From assembly GCA_015039465.1 (NCBI GenBank), contig MU130662.1, positions 16,961-35,023 of the forward strand: a DNA stretch of 18,063 bases, given 5' to 3'. The notes under the pieces are model-generated. The model was not told where the DNA came from. It saw nothing but the letters and a program-made list of their open reading frames with translations, and did not search any database. Source of the stretch: Phlegmacium glaucopus (lineage: Eukaryota > Basidiomycota > Agaricomycetes > Agaricales > Cortinariaceae). Below, one piece after another: positions 8,251 to 17,778 of this stretch (position 1 is its first letter; each line of letters opens with the position of its first letter). A program made the position numbers and the translations under genes.

Positions 8251-8690
8251 CCCTAAGGATGAGGCTATGTAGAACAATAAAAAAAGAAGTATGCACTGTC
8301 AAAGGAAGAAAGATGAAGAGACGACAGCTGCGAGAAGAAAAGAACATGGAAAAGAAGAAAGAACAATAAAAAAAATCTGTAAAATGTCAAAGTGCGAGAG
8401 AAAAGAAGAAAAGGCAGTGTGTATAGTCCAATAGCAAAAATATATCAACTCCATAGCTGTGTGGTCATGTCAAAAATGTGAAAGGTCCTAAGTCAACACT
8501 TGAAAGACACAGCCTTGTTCCTGAGAAAATACCACTTGCCCATGATCCCATGTCATGCAGCCTTAATAAAACTTGACATACTGCCAGAATAAACCTCTGC
8601 TGCTGATTCATCTGCAATTCCTGCTTAGTTGTGATCCTTCCAGACTTCCTAAAGTGCCATAAAAATGATGGAGAGGTGAATGATAGGATA

Positions 8691-9240
8691 AGCAATAGAT
8701 AAGCAAGGATAGGGGACTGAGTGAGATCCAGGAGCAAGGTATAGCAAGGTAGATAGCTGAGGGGAAGACTTGTGGGTCCATAGCCACAACAACAATGACA
8801 AAGCCTTTTACATAATGGGAGATGTAGCTGATGCATCCATAGATGGGCCATTCTTGAAATGATGGGCCATAGATATGATCAAACACAAGCCAATGACCAA
8901 TGTGAATAGTAGATTGATCATTTTGTTGTATCACTAGCCAAGGAACAAAGGGATGGTAAATGTGTAGGAACACATTGATAGTGTAAATGATAGAGAGCAT
9001 AGTGAAAGACATTGAGAATAAGATGAGCGATGAGGATGATAATGTGGAATGAATGATTTTATTGACCAGGAACGTGATTCAGGGCTGCTTTCAAAACAGG
9101 CAAGTGAATTCAAAGTCCACTTTATTTTCATGATGCCAACTTTTGAGCTTTTTACCCATGCTGCTACCAATCAACATTGGTGCGCGATAACAACTTGTAG
9201 TATATAGGTGTAAGGTGGTTATCAAATATAACCATCTTGG
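8691..9240. other. Possible L2 5' extension or unassigned repeat, no gene
   Basis: Low-CpG DNA continuing from L2 copy 2. Overlapping minus-strand open frames (8465-8851, 8608-9012, 8934-9170) are hydrophobic and low in information, and I recognise no domain. Similarity to L2 copy 1 cannot be tested because that copy leaves the window. Confidence 0.35.
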
Positions 9241-9360
9241 AATTCAACTTGATACCAGTCTTTACCTCCTCTAACAATCATCACCTGTTTCAACCACCCA
9301 CCCACACACTCATTTCACCCCTGGACCACCTGTATCAACCACCCACCCACTTGTTCCAAC

Positions 9361-9476
9361 CAGTATCAACCACCACCCACCAGTATCAACCACCACCCAC
9401 CAGTATCAACCACCACCCACCAGTATCAACCACCACCCACCAGTATCAACCACCACCCACCAGTATCAACCACCCA
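9361..9476 (+). repeat. 20-bp minisatellite, five perfect units and one partial
   Basis: Five identical units of CAGTATCAACCACCACCCAC at 9361-9460 are followed by a partial unit. Degenerate CAACCACC-rich copies extend the array to about 9280-9590. The 126-residue plus-strand frame through it (9237-9617) is an effect of the repeat: 20 is not a multiple of three. Confidence 0.95.
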
Positions 9477-9590
9477 CCCCCCTTTGGACCACCACCCACC
9501 GATATTGACCATGTATCAGCTGCCACCCACCAGTATAGACCACCCACCACCTGTTTCAACCATCTGGCTACCCCTTTCAACCCCCTATTT

Positions 9591-9846
9591 TATTTTATTA
9601 AGTATATATTGTTGTAATTACTAGCTACCACAACCCCCTTTACAAGGAGGGTATAAATTTTAATTAATATGTTGTTAAAATTAAAAAATATGAGTTAGTA
9701 AGGAATTGAGTTCAATTGATTGAAGTAAATAAAAATAAATATGGATGGGCATGTAACATTGATAAAATCAGACAGAATAATGATATAACTTGCTTAAAAT
9801 GTATATTGTCCAATAAAATTCCAGTGGAAGTCTGTGTTAGGGCAAC
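9591..9846. other. AT-rich spacer before gypsy B
   Basis: AT-rich and without a gene. It ends with TGTTAGGGCAAC (9835-9846), the reverse complement of the gypsy LTR terminus GTTGCCCTAACA, directly against the 5' LTR of gypsy B. Confidence 0.4.
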
Positions 9847-10111
9847 TGTTAGGGGACACCCGACTTTAACCCAAACCTCAACCTCAGAATCATACACCCC
9901 ACCTTTCCAATGACCTCCGACCCTCCAACCAACTCCACTTCCATCACCACTTTACTCCGGAACCCCATAGTTCCGCTCCGACTCCAATCCTCCGTTTCAC
10001 TCCATCTTTTATTTCTATTTTTCACATCACACCACTTCTTATTTAATTAATTAATTATTATCGTATCATTCCTTTATTTATTTTATATCTCCATTATGTC
10101 CATATTTAGTA

Positions 10112-10152
10112 CTTAAACACCCCCAGCCTAGCAGGGATTTCCATCCTTTCCT
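10112..10152 (+). promoter_or_regulatory. Predicted LTR core promoter and transcript start
   Basis: CTTAAA at 10112-10117 is followed about 28 nt later by ATCCTTTCCT (10143-10152). If RNA starts at that A, its first ten bases are complementary to the site just inside the LTR (10265-10274). The start is inferred from spacing and complementarity only. Confidence 0.45.
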
Positions 10153-10170
10153 CTTTGGATCCCCTGCTAG

Positions 10171-10250
10171 GTAAGTCACTTGTAGATACCTTTTCTGAAA
10201 TATTCATTAACTTTGGATCCCCTGCTAGCTTGACTAAGTCAGCATCGCAG
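10171..10250 (+). other. Possible leader intron in R-U5 of the LTR
   Basis: CTAG|GTAAGT at 10171 is a strong donor; CTAAG at 10234-10238 could be a branch site, and CAG ends at 10242 and 10250. The donor is conserved in every LTR of the family here (about 2451, 4872, 15174) and as GTGAGT in the diverged minus-strand LTR (15229-15234). Splicing is not shown by sequence alone. Confidence 0.3.
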
Positions 10251-10264
10251 TTGCCCTAACATTA

Positions 10265-10274
10265 GGAAAGGATC
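10265..10274 (+). promoter_or_regulatory. Candidate self-priming primer-binding site
   Basis: AGGAAAGGAT begins three bases after the LTR end. It is the exact reverse complement of ATCCTTTCCT at 10143-10152 in the LTR. No tRNA 3'-end complement was recognised here. Tf1/sushi-type gypsy elements prime with the first ~11 nt of their own RNA, and the geometry fits that mechanism. In gypsy A the site carries one change (AGAAAAGGAT at 2546-2555). Confidence 0.55.
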
Positions 10275-10427
10275 AACCCTTAACGGACCGAGTCCGGTCC
10301 GCACAGTGGAACAATAGTCCGATTTACAGCCCCCGATTTGGGCCAATCAGACTCTGTACACTCCCAGACCGTGGCTCCCTCCTTGTCTTCACAGCACGCA
10401 TCTCCGAGCGGCTCCTTCTTATCAGCC

Positions 10428-11535
10428 ATGGACGATGAATGCACCGCCCAGCTGGAAAGAGAAGTCGTCCTATTGCGAGCTCGGGACATTGAGTACCAAA
10501 ACAGATTTGACCGAATCATGGAAACAATCCATTGACTTGTTCTGAATGTACAATCACCTGTACCACAACAAGAGGTTCCTCCTCAAACAGAAAACATACC
10601 CCGGACATGCTCTGCAAGGCCGGCATTCCCAACGGAGTTTGACAGAGAACAATCCAAAGGCACAGCATTCCTTCACTCCTGCCAAACGTACATCCGGCTT
10701 TGTTCCGATGAATTCTCGGACGAGCAAACAAAAATTATCTGGGCCATGTCCTACATGAAATCCGGAAGAGCATCAAAGTGGGCAGCTAGTGTTTTCCGAT
10801 GGGAAACGGACAACCCTGAGTCAACACGGTTCCTGGATTGGTCCGATTTCCGAGACGACTTCAAAAAAGAGTTCTGTCCCGCAAATGCGGACTCGGTTGC
10901 CATCAACCGACTAGAATCAACTGGATATTTCCAGAAAACCAGGTCCTTGGAAGAATATGTGGACAAATTCCAAGACCTAATCACGGATTCTGGATACACC
11001 AATCCAAAAACTATTGTAGTAAAATTCAGAAGAGGCCTGAATGCCCAGATTCAGAACTCCATTGCTACAATGGCTTCCGGAAGACCATCCGATACGGATC
11101 CGACGGGATGGTACAGAATGGCACGGACAGTAGACAAGAACCGAGCCACTAACGAGGCCTCAGTCAGCTTACAAAAGCCCGGCAGCAACCACTTCTCGAC
11201 CAACCGGTACCACCACACTCCGGTTCAATCCGTCGATTCTGCCACAAAGGAATGCACACCTTGTACCAACTCCGGGAAACCTGGTACCTATGGACATTGA
11301 CGCGACCCAAAAAGCAGGTTCTGTACTGCTGTCATGCTTCCAGTGTGGAGGTGTCGGACACATCGGGAGACATTGCGAAAAATGTTTTGACGTCCGAACA
11401 ATGTCCGTTGACGAACTCCATACTCTCTTGGAGTTCCGGCTGGCCGAATACGACAAGGTACCTGATCCGGAACCAATGGAACCTTCAGAGAACACTGTAC
11501 ATGAAAGTCAGACCGAAGATTTAAAGGATTTTTGC
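10428..11535 (+). pseudogene. Gypsy B gag (capsid and CCHC nucleocapsid), broken
   Basis: ATG at 10428 (MDDECTAQLE) is the likely start and matches gypsy A. The retrotransposon gag core spans about 10850-11060 (DDFKKEFCP through FRRGLNAQIQ). A CCHC zinc knuckle C-x2-C-x4-H-x4-C (CFQCGGVGHIGRHC) lies at 11335-11376 and would bind the RNA genome. Defects: TGA at 10533-10535, where gypsy A has CAA, and a 2-base deletion near 11158 that moves the frame, judged from gypsy A, which keeps the bases (6946-6953). After it the frame continues through VPMDID (11283) and the knuckle to a TGA at 11548. The protease frame starts one base back near 11535. The protein would assemble the virus-like particle in the cytoplasm. 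Confidence 0.88.
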
Positions 11536-11540
11536 CAAAA

Positions 11541-12190
11541 CAGCGAGTGAACTGCACGCCCTCGCTGTCAACAACCAACCGGTTCTCTGTTTTACATGTA
11601 GATAGCATTGATGAAATAGATGAGACGGTTGAAAACATTCAAGTCGTACAAACATCAGAAATTCTGAAAGAAATCCGAGTGTTCTGACCCCGATGGGAAA
11701 GAACCCTCCCAAAAAAGTTCACTATTGGCTCCCTCAATGCTGACTCTAAATCATTGGAACTCAAAGTCAGCATTGAGACAACCGACACCGGAGAAGTAAA
11801 CTCCTTTCTGTCCTTAATAGACTCCAGAGCCGACGGAAGGTTTATTGACAGAGACTATGTCAAAACTAACAGGCTCACAACAAAGTCCCTGTCAAATCCA
11901 ATTCCGGTATTTAATGTTGACGGTACTCCGAACAAAGCCGGATCAATCACGGAAGTGGTTGATCTGATACTCAGGTACAAAGGACATTCTGAGAGATCCT
12001 TGTTTGCGGTCACTGGACTAGGAAAACAAACCTTGATTCTTGGACATTCCTGGCTTAAGATGCACAACCCGGAGATCGACTGGGCAACCGGAGAAGTAAA
12101 AATGTCCCGTTGTCCACCCCGTTGTTGTTCAGAATGCAGGAATGAGATCCGAGAAGAATGAAAAATTCAAAAGGCGGAAATACGCCGAAT
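11541..12190 (+). pseudogene. Gypsy B aspartic protease region, broken
   Basis: An open frame covers 11541-12190 apart from TGA at 11685 and 12159, both where Arg is expected. The retropepsin-like domain lies at about 11750-12080. The flap region is not obvious, but the C-terminal ILGHSWLKMHNPEIDW block is typical of fungal gypsy proteases. The catalytic D-[ST]-G reads D-S-R (Asp at 11820-11822), so the active-site glycine is lost and the enzyme would probably be inactive even without the stops. The end, rich in Cys, Arg and Glu (about 12105-12185), is the usual linker before RT. The frame shifts at a deletion near 12190. Confidence 0.85.
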
Positions 12191-13240
12191 TGGGCACTAA
12201 ATACTTCACTAAGTTGGATGTCCGATGGGGTTTTAACAATGTCTGAATGAAGAAAGGGGACAAATGGAAAGCGGCTTTCCGAACTAACCGGGGATTATTC
12301 AAACCCCTGGTTATGTTCTTCGGCCTCACCAACAGTCTGGCTACTTTCCAAACAATGATGAATGACATCTTCTGCGAGCTCATAATGGAAGGGGTTGTAG
12401 TGGTCTACCTCGACGATATCCTGATATTCACGGAGACACTAGAGGAACACAGGTCCGTAACTCGGAGAGTCCTGGAACTTTTATGGAAGCATAAACTCTT
12501 CCTAAAACCGGACAAGTGTGAATTCGAACAAACCAAGGTGGAATACCTCGGAGTTATAATATCTCATAGCTCTGTTGAGATGGACCCTGTAAAAGTTGCT
12601 GGAGTAGCGGAATGGCCAATTCCGACGAACAAAAAGGAAGTCCAGTCATTCCTAGGCTTTACCAACTTTTACTGAAGGTTCATCCAAGACTTTTCTCATC
12701 ACGCCTGTCCCTTGTTTGATCTCACCAAAAGTGACATTAAATGGAGATGGAATATGGAAGAGCAGTTGGCATTCGATTCTCTCAAGAACCTGATCACTTC
12801 AACCCCAATTCTAGCCTCTCCGGACAACTCCAGGCCATTCCGCATCGAAGCAGACAGTTCCGATTTTGCAACCGGAGCTGTACTCTCCCAACAATCCCTT
12901 GATGATGAGAAATGGCACCCAGTCGCGTTCCTGTCTAAATCCTTATCTCCGGTCAAATGGAACTATGAGATCCACGACAAAGAGATGCTAGCGATCATCC
13001 GAGCCCTAGAAGAGTGGAGACACTTCTTTGAAGGAGCGGAACACAAGTGCGAGATCTGGACTGATCACAAGAACTTGGAATACTTCATGACAGCCAAAAA
13101 GCTCAATCGGAGACAAGCCCGTTGGTCGTTGTTCCTAGCCCAGTTTTATTTCCTCATGCACCACAGACCAGGCAAGAGCATGGGAAAACCGGACGCCTTG
13201 TCCAGACGAGCGGATCACGGAACCGGAACTGGTGACAATG
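12191..13240 (+). pseudogene. Gypsy B reverse transcriptase and RNase H, 5'-deleted
   Basis: Begins abruptly within RT at KYFTKLDVRWGFNN (about 12200-12241). The fingers and first conserved RT blocks that normally precede this are missing, so an internal deletion joins the protease linker to mid-RT and changes frame. Kept motifs: the first catalytic Asp (TKLD), the TNRGLF...FFGLTN block and the polymerase box YLDD (12406-12417). RNase H at about 12830-13080 keeps EADSSD, KEMLAI and WTDHKN, which carry its acidic residues. TGA stops lie at 12244 and 12673, in the family contexts NNV-R and NFY-R, where Arg is expected. Downstream frames remain in phase with each other. Confidence 0.9.
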
Positions 13241-15207
<1,967 letters not shown>

Positions 15208-15480
15208 ATAAATAATAAGTTACATCTAACTCACCTAGCAGGGGATCCAAAGAGGAATGGATAGGATCCCTGCTAGGATGGGGGGTATTTAAGTACTAAT
15301 ATGGACATAGCAGAGATATGTAGATAAATAAAGAAATGGCATGAGGAATAAAGATATAAAAATGGTGTCATGTGAAAGTAAATAAGATAAAATAATAGGA
15401 AGCCATTGAATCGGGATCAGGAGTTGGTTTGGACCAATTGAAGTTTAGGAGTTGGACCAGGACCAATTGAGATTCAGGAG
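15208..15480 (-). mobile_element. Diverged gypsy LTR fragment, minus orientation
   Basis: The reverse complement follows the gypsy B LTR from the TTATTT/CACATGACACCA region through TTAGTACTTAAA, CCTAGCAGGGAT and GGATCCCCTGCTAG to GTGAGT. It is clearly related but more diverged. It lies just downstream (minus strand) of the chromodomain fragment and is probably its 3' LTR. Its outer start could not be fixed; no clear polypurine tract or TGTTAGGG is seen. Confidence 0.7.
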
Positions 15481-15494
15481 TTGAGCTGGTCAGT

Positions 15495-16033
15495 TCAGCA
15501 GTGAATTTGAGAGTAGTTGATTTCAAAGTCGAATTTTGGGAGGGTAAAGTTTTCGTCGTTTTGTTTTTCGAGAGCAAGTTTTATATCTTCGAAATCATCA
15601 GCGATTTTGGCAATGACGTTGATGAACTTTAAAAAGTCCTCATCGACACATTCGTGTTGATAGGAAGTGTAGCGCATGTTTTCGAAGCTGTTCTAATTGA
15701 GGTGATGGGTTTGTTTATAAAGCGACAGCGTGTCATCTGCATTTTTGATGTGTGACTCAGGTTCCCACGTTGCTTCGGAGATTGGATAATCTTTCCATCG
15801 GATCTTGAATTGATATCCTCGTCCTCGTTTTCTGTGTCCAATGATCGCTTCGACTTCGTATTCTTCATTTCCGTCGATGATTTCTGCAGGTGGTTTAAGG
15901 AAATTCAGTCCGTGTACTTCGTTTTCGATGTATGGCATGAGGAGGTATGCGCGGAAAACATTGTGAATCTTCCATGTTTCAGGGAGTTTCAATCGGTAGG
16001 TGAGGGGTCCAAGGACTTTTTCGATGGGAAATT
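15495..16033 (-). pseudogene. Second gypsy integrase C-terminus with chromodomain (minus strand)
   Basis: Minus-strand frame from about 16033. It shows an integrase end module (FPIEKVLGPLTYRL, then KIHNVFRAYLLMPY) and then a chromodomain at about 15870-15745 (EEYEVEAIIGHRKRGRG, FKIRWKDYP, ATWEPESHI) with cage aromatics present. A TAG at 15695-15693 follows; the same phase then stays open to 15495 with an acidic tail, so the stop may be internal or the true end. Upstream coding is lost beyond 16033, where a TAA and unrelated sequence begin. It is richer in CpG than gypsy A, so it is less decayed. It is a different lineage from gypsy B, judging by chromodomain sequence. Confidence 0.88.
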
Positions 16034-16035
16034 GT

Positions 16036-16640
16036 TAAGTTTAAAACAAGGAAGTCACGTCGGAGCTACTCCGGAACGGACGGAATGGAACCGGAACAGT
16101 AAGCGGAAAGGACGTTGGCCTCAGCGTGTGTGCTGTGCCGCCCAGCTCCTAAGGTGTCCTGATTTCGGAACGGAAGAAGAAGTAATAAGACAGAAGACCT
16201 CAGTGACTTAGAGGACGAACAAGAGGAAGAAACAAAGTTGATATTCGAACTGAGGGAAAACATACAAGTTTCGAGTACTTAAATAAATAATGGAATAGCA
16301 ACCAAAATATAAAAGATAAATATAAGTGCTGCGTTCTGCTCCCGGAAAGGTTCTGCATTCTTGGGTGAATAATCCATGGCGGGTATGCTGACTGATGATG
16401 GGAAAGATGATGACAAAGAATAGTGGTAGTGGCGAAGAAGTGATAACGGGTTTGGAGTATAGACGGAGGAACCAGAATGACACGGAGAAGTCTCGGAGTT
16501 GAACATAGGAAGAGTAGTATGGGATGTAAGGGAAGGCACTGTACGGAGTACGGACTACCGGAAACAGCTCCGACGGAGCCAGACCTGAGTAACGTATAAC
16601 GGAATGTAACAGTACCTCCCTGTCAAGGCCGAGACCCTCG
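16036..16640. other. Non-coding region upstream of the Zn2Cys6-like gene
   Basis: CpG-containing DNA rich in CGGAA/CCGGA words (16065-16120, 16540-16580). It may be an LTR remnant or the 5' region of the downstream gene. The minus-strand 172-residue frame at 16208-16726 lies across the promoter and has no recognisable domain. No RNA gene was seen. Confidence 0.35.
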
Positions 16641-16644
16641 AGGC

Positions 16645-16680
16645 CACGTGATGGTCCGTGCGAGGTTGGTGTGGTATAAA
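16645..16680 (+). promoter_or_regulatory. Core promoter: CACGTG E-box and TATAAA
   Basis: CACGTG at 16645-16650 and TATAAA at 16675-16680, about 75 bp upstream of the start codon at 16755. The spacing leaves room for a short leader. This suggests a real, RNA polymerase II-transcribed gene. Confidence 0.5.
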
Positions 16681-16749
16681 GGCCGTTGGAAACTGATTGT
16701 GATTCTTCACTTCGGAGAACTACCAAAACCCCTATCCTCTAAAACAACA

Positions 16750-16758
16750 ATGTCATGA
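16750..16758 (+). promoter_or_regulatory. Two-codon upstream ORF overlapping the main start
   Basis: ATGTCATGA gives Met-Ser-stop, and its TGA overlaps the main ATG at 16755-16757. A ribosome starting at the first ATG would stop and might reinitiate in place. The preceding ACAACA is a good fungal start context for the first ATG. Confidence 0.45.
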
Positions 16759-17778
16759 ACTCCAACAACAAAGCTGGCCCCTCCCTGCCTCCTGCTTCGC
16801 AACGAGCTTGGCTCGAAGAAGCACGGGAACGTCGACGGAAAGAACGGGAGGAGGAGGAGAAGCGGGAAGAAGCCGAGATTGAGGAGGCTCGGAGGCTGGA
16901 GGAGGAGGAGGAGAGACAGAGGGTAGAAGCGGAGAGACAGAGGGTAGAGGCGGAGAAGCGGAGAGTAGATGCGGAGAAGAGGAAGAATGAGGAGTTGCAA
17001 CGGAGGCAGCAGGAGGAGGAGCAGAGGAAGAGAAAGGCGGACACAATCGCGGTGGACAACGATGACGATGAAGAAGAAGAAGAAGGAAACGGAATGGAGC
17101 CGGGGCCGAGTGCCCCGAAAAAGAGAAAAACAAATGAAAAAGTAAGTGGTTCAAAAACAGAAACAGAATAAAACTAACGGAAAGCACATAGGAGGTCTAT
17201 CAGACCAAGATGAAGAAAACCCGGCGTGCAGCCGGTGTGACGACGCACACGAGGTGTGCTACGAAAAGAGCAGTGGGCCAGGGTGCTGGCGCTGCTACCA
17301 ACGGAAGATCGTGTGCAGCTTGGTTGGAGGGAAACAGAAGACGAAGGAGCGGACGGAGGAACGGAGTGGAAGGGTGGATAAGGGGAAAAAGAAGGAGACA
17401 GCGCCAGAGGTGGACGGGACGGACCTCTTGATAGAGGGGTTAGAGATGATTGGCGGATTGTTGAGGAAGATGGTGGAGACGCAGGAGGGGATCAAGTACG
17501 CGATGGAAGTACGGATGAGGAGAGAAAGGGAGAAAAGGGAGATAGAAAAGGATAGAAGGGATAAAGCAAGGAGAGAAGAGGAGATAAAACAGAGGGATGC
17601 GACAAAAGTGGAGAAGGGGGTGGAAACAGAGTTCCAAGAGGAGACGGAGAAAGAGGAGTCGGAGAAAGAGGAGTCGGCTGACGGGGACGAGTCGGAGGTG
17701 GAAGGAGGATTGGAAGTGGAGACGGAGAGGGCGGAAGGAGTGGAGGAAGAGGGAATAGAAGAAGTAGAAACACAATAG
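16755..17778 (+). CDS. Coiled-coil, NLS and Zn(II)2Cys6-like protein, two exons (unknown function)
   Basis: Exon 1 is 16755-17141 (129 codons). Exon 2 carries the frame ending TAG at 17776-17778. Exon 1 encodes a highly charged alpha-helical segment (about residues 18-90, with a heptad repeated three times at 16911-16975), an acidic run DDDEEEEEG and an NLS-like PKKRK at about 121-125. Exon 2 carries C-x2-C-x6-C-x8-C-x2-C-x6-C at 17227-17316 (about residues 144-173 if joined), the spacing of fungal Zn(II)2Cys6 binuclear clusters, including CWRCYQRKIVC. A second charged helix and a Glu-rich acidic tail follow. The intron donor GTAAGT (17142) and CTAAC (17174) are strong, but the expected acceptor at 17191 puts exon 2 out of frame. 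AAG at 17184 keeps frame (total about 326 aa). It could be a nuclear regulator or a transposon accessory gene. I do not recognise the family. Confidence 0.6.
16911..16975 (+). repeat. 21-bp in-frame coding repeat, three copies
   Basis: The unit encodes the heptad RQRVEAE, then RQRVEAE, then KRRVDAE. A period of 21 bp equals seven codons, which keeps the coiled-coil register. This favours a genuinely translated protein. Confidence 0.75.
17142..17191 (+). other. Spliceosomal intron (acceptor uncertain)
   Basis: GTAAGT at 17142, branch-site CTAAC at 17174-17178, and the acceptor candidates AAG (ends 17184) and ATAG (ends 17191). The 50-nt version has the best signals but shifts frame; the 43-nt version keeps the frame but leaves only ~7 nt after the branch A. 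A third option, donor GTGGTT at 17146 with the 17191 acceptor (46 nt), also keeps the frame. Confidence 0.5.

Larger units (their letters stand above)
7308..8690 (-). mobile_element. L2 LTR-like repeat, copy 2 (inverted relative to copy 1)
   Basis: The reverse complement matches L2 copy 1 along its whole visible length, apart from a ~0.6-kb insertion at about 7602-8206. The left edge (about 7308) is the shared GATTTATA junction, reading TATAAATC on the plus strand. The right edge is not fixed because copy 1 runs out of the window; minus-strand sequence of similar style continues to about 9170. It has the conserved TATA box and few CpGs, so it is older or more methylated than copy 1. No protein domain was found. 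Confidence 0.6.
9847..10261 (+). mobile_element. 5' LTR of gypsy B
   Basis: 415 bp from TGTTAGGGGACACCC to CCCTAACA, with 8-bp inverted termini. It carries a TATA-like CTTAAA at 10112-10117, inverted arms CCTAGCAGGGAT (10127-10138) and ATCCCCTGCTAGG (10159-10171), a repeated GGATCCCCTGCTAG (10157-10170 and 10215-10228) and a GTAAGT (10171-10176). It matches the solo LTR at 3343-4962 and the 3' LTR. Confidence 0.95.

Noticed and set aside
8465..9170. Hydrophobic minus-strand frames that look like membrane proteins
   Set aside because: They lie in L2-type repeat DNA, overlap each other in different phases, and are not kept in L2 copy 1.
9237..9617. 126-residue plus-strand frame rich in His, Gln, Tyr and Pro
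   Set aside because: It is produced by the 20-bp minisatellite; no domain and no conserved phase.
10262..10285. tRNA-type primer-binding site after the 5' LTR
   Set aside because: No recognisable tRNA 3'-end complement such as TGGTATCAGAGC; the self-complementary site explains the position better.
12159..12246. Possible separate short genes between protease and RT
   Set aside because: The breaks are TGA codons and a deletion within one ancestral gag-pol reading, not gene boundaries.
16208..16726. 172-residue minus-strand frame
   Set aside because: It runs over the promoter and TATA box of the plus-strand gene and shows no recognisable motif.
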